Shown one piece after another: positions 33,135 to 36,302 of a stretch of 36,302 bases of DNA. This DNA comes from Candidatus Binatus sp. (GTDB lineage Bacteria; Desulfobacterota; Binatia; Binatales; Binataceae). The first letter of the stretch is position 1. Each line of letters starts with the position of its first letter. The DNA lies in assembly GCF_030646925.1 (NCBI RefSeq), contig NZ_JAUSKL010000026.1, forward strand, positions 1-36,302. Direction: 5' to 3'. The position numbers were made by a program, and so were the translations under genes. Below the pieces are notes generated by a model, which searched no databases, had not been told where the DNA came from, and saw only the letters and a program-made list of their open reading frames with translations.

Positions 33135-36100
33135 GTGACAGACCGCGCGAAATCGGTTGGGTCGTACAGTTTACGGATATGGCTGGCCGCCGCGTCGATA
33201 ATCTCGATCGTGGCGATAGGGCTGCTGTTGTCGGCGGCGGCGCGCCGTGGCGACGCGTCGGCCTCGCAGCGGCTTTCGGCGGAGAGCCGGATGCAGGCGC
33301 GACAAAAAGCGGCGAAGTTGAACGCCTCGATGCCGCGGTACTTCGAACTCAATACAGGACAAGTCGATAAGGATGTACGTTATCTCTCGCGAGGGGACCA
33401 CGATTCGTTGTTCTTGACCGCGGACGCCGCGGTCTTTTCGTTGCTGGGCGGCGAGCAGCGGCATAGCCCGCTGCCCGGAGGATTTATTCCGGAGCGCGAC
33501 GAGCACGGTTCGAAGGCGGTGCAGGCGGCCGTGCGAATCCGGCTGGTCGGGGCGAATCAGCAGGCAAAGATTGAAGGGCTGGACCGGCTGCCCGGGCGAG
33601 TGAATTACCTGATAGGGCCGGACGAGTCGAAATGGCATCGCGACGTGCCGCTGTTTGGGCGGATTCGCTATCACGAGGTGTATCCAGGCGTTGACGTCGT
33701 CTATTACGGCAGCCTGGACGCGCTGGAGTACGACATTATCGCGCAGCCTGGCGCGGACGTTTCGAAGATCAAATTTTCGGTCGAGGGTCCGGCGAAAACG
33801 GTCATCACCAAGGCCGGCGATTTGATCGTCGGGACTGGGGCGGGCGTAATCAGGATCGGCAAACCGAATATCTACCAGGAAACTGCGGATGGCGAGCGGG
33901 TCGCCGTCGCGGGCAATTTTGTGCTCGCGAGGAACGAAGTCACGATCGAGCGGGTGCCGACCCGGCAGGTGACGTTTGCGCTGGCGAAGTACGATCGAAG
34001 CCGGACGCTGTTTATCGATCCGGTAATCGCGACGATTCCGTACTCGACGTATTTCGGCGGACACGCATCGAGCAAGGGGCCGGTCAATCTCGAACAGTTT
34101 TCGGGCACCTTGCCGGCGCCGCTCAAGGTAGCGGACGTTGGGATGGACGTCGCGGTCGATCCGAGCGGCAAGGCATACATCACGGGTACGGCGTACTCGA
34201 ATGACATACCGGTCAAGAATGCGTTCCAGGCGACCTTAAATGGCGCGAACGCGCCGAACAAACAGAATCCGAACGTCTTTGTGGCGAAATTCGACACGAG
34301 CCTCAGCGGTGGAAACTCGCTGATTTATGCGACGTATCTTGGTGCGGCGGGCGACCCTGTAGCGGCCGACGCTGGCAACGGCGACGGCGACTTAGGCTTC
34401 GGCATCACGGTGGACGGCAACGGTGAGGCGTTCGTGACCGGGCAGACGTACTCGGCGGCTTCGACCTTTCCGGGCGTGGCGAAGTGCGGGTCGTGGGGCC
34501 AGGTCAATAACCAGGGCGCGCCCTCGACCAACGTCGGATTCGTGAGCGAGTTGACTGCGGCGGGCAATGGGCTGGTGTACTCGTGCTATATCCCGGGCGC
34601 GTCGAATGCGACGGGCGCGCGAATCGCGCTGATGCCGGGATGCACGACGAACTGCGAAGCGTTCGTGACCGGTTCGACGCAGAGCACCGCGGCGGAAGGA
34701 TTTCCGGTTACGGCCGCAGTCGCATTTCAGACCGATCTCAAGGCATTAGGCGGGAAAAGCAATGCGTTTCTGCTGGTCGTAAACGCGAACGGCGCAGGTG
34801 CTACGCCAGACTATTGCAGTTATTACGGCGGCACCGGCGACGGGACGAATGCCGACGCGGGGTTGGATATAGCAGTCGATTCGGTCGGGAGGGCTTACAT
34901 CGTCGGGGCGACGTATTCGGCCGACCTGGTGACCAAGAATCCGGCGAAGAGCACGTATAGCGGCGGCGCGAATCAGGTCAGCAACGTGTTTGTGGCGGTG
35001 TTCGATCCAAATCTTGTCGGCGCGAACTCGCTGCTGTACGCGACGTATCTGGGCGGCACGGGCGCAGCGCAGACGGTAGGATCGACGACGTTTCAGCTTG
35101 GTGACATCGGAACGGGCATCGCGATAGTCGAGCCGACTGCGGCGGGTCCGCCTCCGCTGGCGAAAATCTGGACGACGGGAGTTACCGCGTCGACGGACTT
35201 CCAGGTGCCGGGGACGGTTGCGACGGTGTTCGAGCCGACCAATCTGGCGGCGACGACGCAGGGACCGATCGGATCGGCGGCGTTTATTACTGAGCTGGAT
35301 ACGTCGCAGGTGGGCCTCAATCAAGTGCATTACTCGACGTACTTGAGCGGGACCGGGCATGACATTTCGGTTTTCGGATTTCATGCGGCGGGAACCGGCG
35401 AGTTCGGCACGGATATCGAGGTGGCGGGCGGCAAGGTTTTCGTAACTGGCGCGGCGACTTCGCCCGATTTCCCGGTGCGATCGAATGCCTGCCAATCGAC
35501 CAACGATAGCAGTGGCGTGGTTGTCACGACCTCGCCAGTCACGATCGCAATTCCGATCACAGGATACGTCTCAGAACTGGATCCGGCGCAATCGGTGGCG
35601 GCGAATCAACTGATTTTTTCAACTTATCTCGGCGGGACCGGCAAAGCAGACGTGCCAGGCGCATTGCAGCTCGACGCGCTGGGGAACATTTTTATTGCGG
35701 GGTTGACTTACTCGGATGACTTTCCGGTGACGCCCAGCGCGTTCCAGCAGGGCAACAACGCATTCACAAGGAACTCGACCAACGCGTTCCTGACCAAGAT
35801 TAATCCGGCGGGTAACATCTGCCCGACGCCGTTCCCGACGACCACGGCTACTGCGACGAGGACGGCAACTCGCACAGCCACTAGGACTGCGACGCGCACG
35901 GCAACGAGGACAGCGACGAGGAGTGCGTCGAGAACCGCGACAAGGACGCCGACGGCTACCGGCACGCCGGTGAAGACGGCCACGGCTACTGCGACGAGGA
36001 CGGCAACTCGCACGGCCACCAGGACCGCGTCGAGAACCGCGACTCGAACAGCCACTAGGACTGCGACGAGGACGGCAACGAGGACAGCGACGAGGAGTGC

Positions 36101-36302
36101 GTCGAGAACCGCGACAAAGACGCCGAGCGCTACGGGTACTCCAGTGAAGACGGCGACTCGCACCGCGACTCGCACGGCCACCAGGACCGCGTCGAGAACC
36201 GCGACTCGAACAGCCACTAGGACTGCGACGCGCACGGCAACGAGGACAGCGACGAGGAGTGCGTCGAGAACCGCGACAAGGACGCCGAGCGCTACGGGTA
36301 CT
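33135..36302 (+). CDS. secreted SBBP-type beta-propeller protein, partial (3' end beyond window)
   Basis: The frame is open from a GTG at 33135 (AAGGAG 7 nt upstream) to the window end, 1056 codons. A signal segment follows the start (LRIWLAAASIISIVAIGLLLS). About residues 70-300 match the N-terminal domain common to SBBP proteins: YFELNTGQVDKDVRYLSRG, FLTADAAVFSLLGGE and YHEVYPGVDVVYYG. From about residue 300, SBBP units recur, recognisable by YSTYFGGH, LIYATYLGAAG, LVYSCYIPG, YCSYYGGTG, LLYATYLGGTG, VHYSTYLSGTG and LIFSTYLGGTG. The last 154 codons are Thr-Ala-Thr-Arg repeats. The likely role is as a secreted or surface-attached propeller; partner and ligand are unknown. Confidence 0.85.
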   Translation, partial: MTDRAKSVGSYSLRIWLAAASIISIVAIGLLLSAAARRGDASASQRLSAESRMQARQKAAKLNASMPRYFELNTGQVDKDVRYLSRGDHDSLFLTADAAVFSLLGGEQRHSPLPGGFIPERDEHGSKAVQAAVRIRLVGANQQAKIEGLDRLPGRVNYLIGPDESKWHRDVPLFGRIRYHEVYPGVDVVYYGSLDALEYDIIAQPGADVSKIKFSVEGPAKTVITKAGDLIVGTGAGVIRIGKPNIYQETADGERVAVAGNFVLARNEVTIERVPTRQVTFALAKYDRSRTLFIDPVIATIPYSTYFGGHASSKGPVNLEQFSGTLPAPLKVADVGMDVAVDPSGKAYITGTAYSNDIPVKNAFQATLNGANAPNKQNPNVFVAKFDTSLSGGNSLIYATYLGAAGDPVAADAGNGDGDLGFGITVDGNGEAFVTGQTYSAASTFPGVAKCGSWGQVNNQGAPSTNVGFVSELTAAGNGLVYSCYIPGASNATGARIALMPGCTTNCEAFVTGSTQSTAAEGFPVTAAVAFQTDLKALGGKSNAFLLVVNANGAGATPDYCSYYGGTGDGTNADAGLDIAVDSVGRAYIVGATYSADLVTKNPAKSTYSGGANQVSNVFVAVFDPNLVGANSLLYATYLGGTGAAQTVGSTTFQLGDIGTGIAIVEPTAAGPPPLAKIWTTGVTASTDFQVPGTVATVFEPTNLAATTQGPIGSAAFITELDTSQVGLNQVHYSTYLSGTGHDISVFGFHAAGTGEFGTDIEVAGGKVFVTGAATSPDFPVRSNACQSTNDSSGVVVTTSPVTIAIPITGYVSELDPAQSVAANQLIFSTYLGGTGKADVPGALQLDALGNIFIAGLTYSDDFPVTPSAFQQGNNAFTRNSTNAFLTKINPAGNICPTPFPTTTATATRTATRTATRTATRTATRTATRSASRTATRTPTATGTPVKTATATATRTATRTATRTASRTATRTATRTATRTATRTATRSASRTATKTPSATGTPVKTATRTATRTATRTASRTATRTATRTATRTATRTATRSASRTATRTPSATGT
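35841..36302 (+). repeat. Thr-Ala-Thr-Arg coding tandem repeat with a longer super-repeat
   Basis: The coding strand repeats units of 12 nt giving TATR, with SASR, TASR and TPTATGTPVKT variants. A longer period appears: GTGAAGACGGC recurs at 35970 and 36144 (174 nt apart), and GAGCGCTACGGGTACT ends at 36140 and again at 36302 (162 nt). All unit changes are multiples of 3 or 12, so the frame is kept. It continues past the window. Confidence 0.9.

Noticed and set aside
35708-36235. Minus-strand reading frame of repeated Val/Ala/Leu
   Set aside because: It is the antisense shadow of the Thr-Ala-Thr-Arg repeat. There is no start context and the hydrophobic look comes from the codon pattern.
1-36302. 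CRISPR array
   Set aside because: The only regularly repeated DNA is protein-coding (35841-36302) or scattered palindromes; there is no direct repeat plus unique spacer pattern and no cas gene.

Overview
The window is GC-rich DNA from a Gram-negative bacterium. The evidence is a tripartite RND pump with an outer-membrane channel, an MlaC/HpnM-like periplasmic lipid-binding protein, and many signal peptides. Very large secreted NHL and SBBP beta-propeller proteins, a bacterial deoxyhypusine-synthase-like enzyme, an F420-type luciferase-like oxidoreductase and a B12 radical SAM protein together suggest an uncultured soil-type lineage, perhaps deltaproteobacterial or Binatota-like. That placement is inference only.

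Layout. 1-692 holds the start of an IS630-like transposase, a decayed short gene and tRNA-Pro(GGG). 790-6317 is a heavy-metal efflux operon, czcC-czcB-czcA, on the minus strand. 6578-10908 is mostly housekeeping: an SDR oxidoreductase, a secreted acidic protein, type III pantothenate kinase, an MBL-fold hydrolase and a secreted PDZ protein. 10909-13124 is a lower-GC accessory islet: a transposase C-terminal remnant with a small companion ORF, a frameshifted DUF3467-like gene coupled to a HicB-like/HicA-like pair, and a second broken gene. A 24-bp perfect hairpin at 13175-13224 lies just beyond it.

13320-20974 is the most interesting part. Two divergent groups meet at 16554-16790. The minus group encodes a B12-binding radical SAM enzyme, a CDP-alcohol phosphotransferase with an N-terminal nucleotidyltransferase-like region, and an MlaC/HpnM-like lipid-binding protein. 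The plus group encodes a HAD protein, a cytidylyltransferase-like enzyme, an ATP-grasp ligase, a class III aminotransferase and a GmhB-like HAD protein. The inferred role is synthesis, attachment and handling of an amino-containing lipid head group or similar CDP-activated metabolite. I do not recognise it as a described pathway.

20975-24000 holds two dispersed intergenic repeats, an LLM-class oxidoreductase, a tail-to-tail pair of a DPPH-type methyltransferase and an Eco29kI-like GIY-YIG nuclease, and an FmdB-type zinc ribbon. 24145-28714 is an ECF vitamin transporter (S component, fused A-A' ATPases, T component) followed by the deoxyhypusine-synthase-like gene. The ATPase linker carries short palindromic repeats inserted in frame. 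28952-36302 encodes three secreted repeat proteins: a short tandem-repeat protein, a 12-module NHL protein, and an SBBP protein that runs off the window inside a Thr-Ala-Thr-Arg repeat tract.
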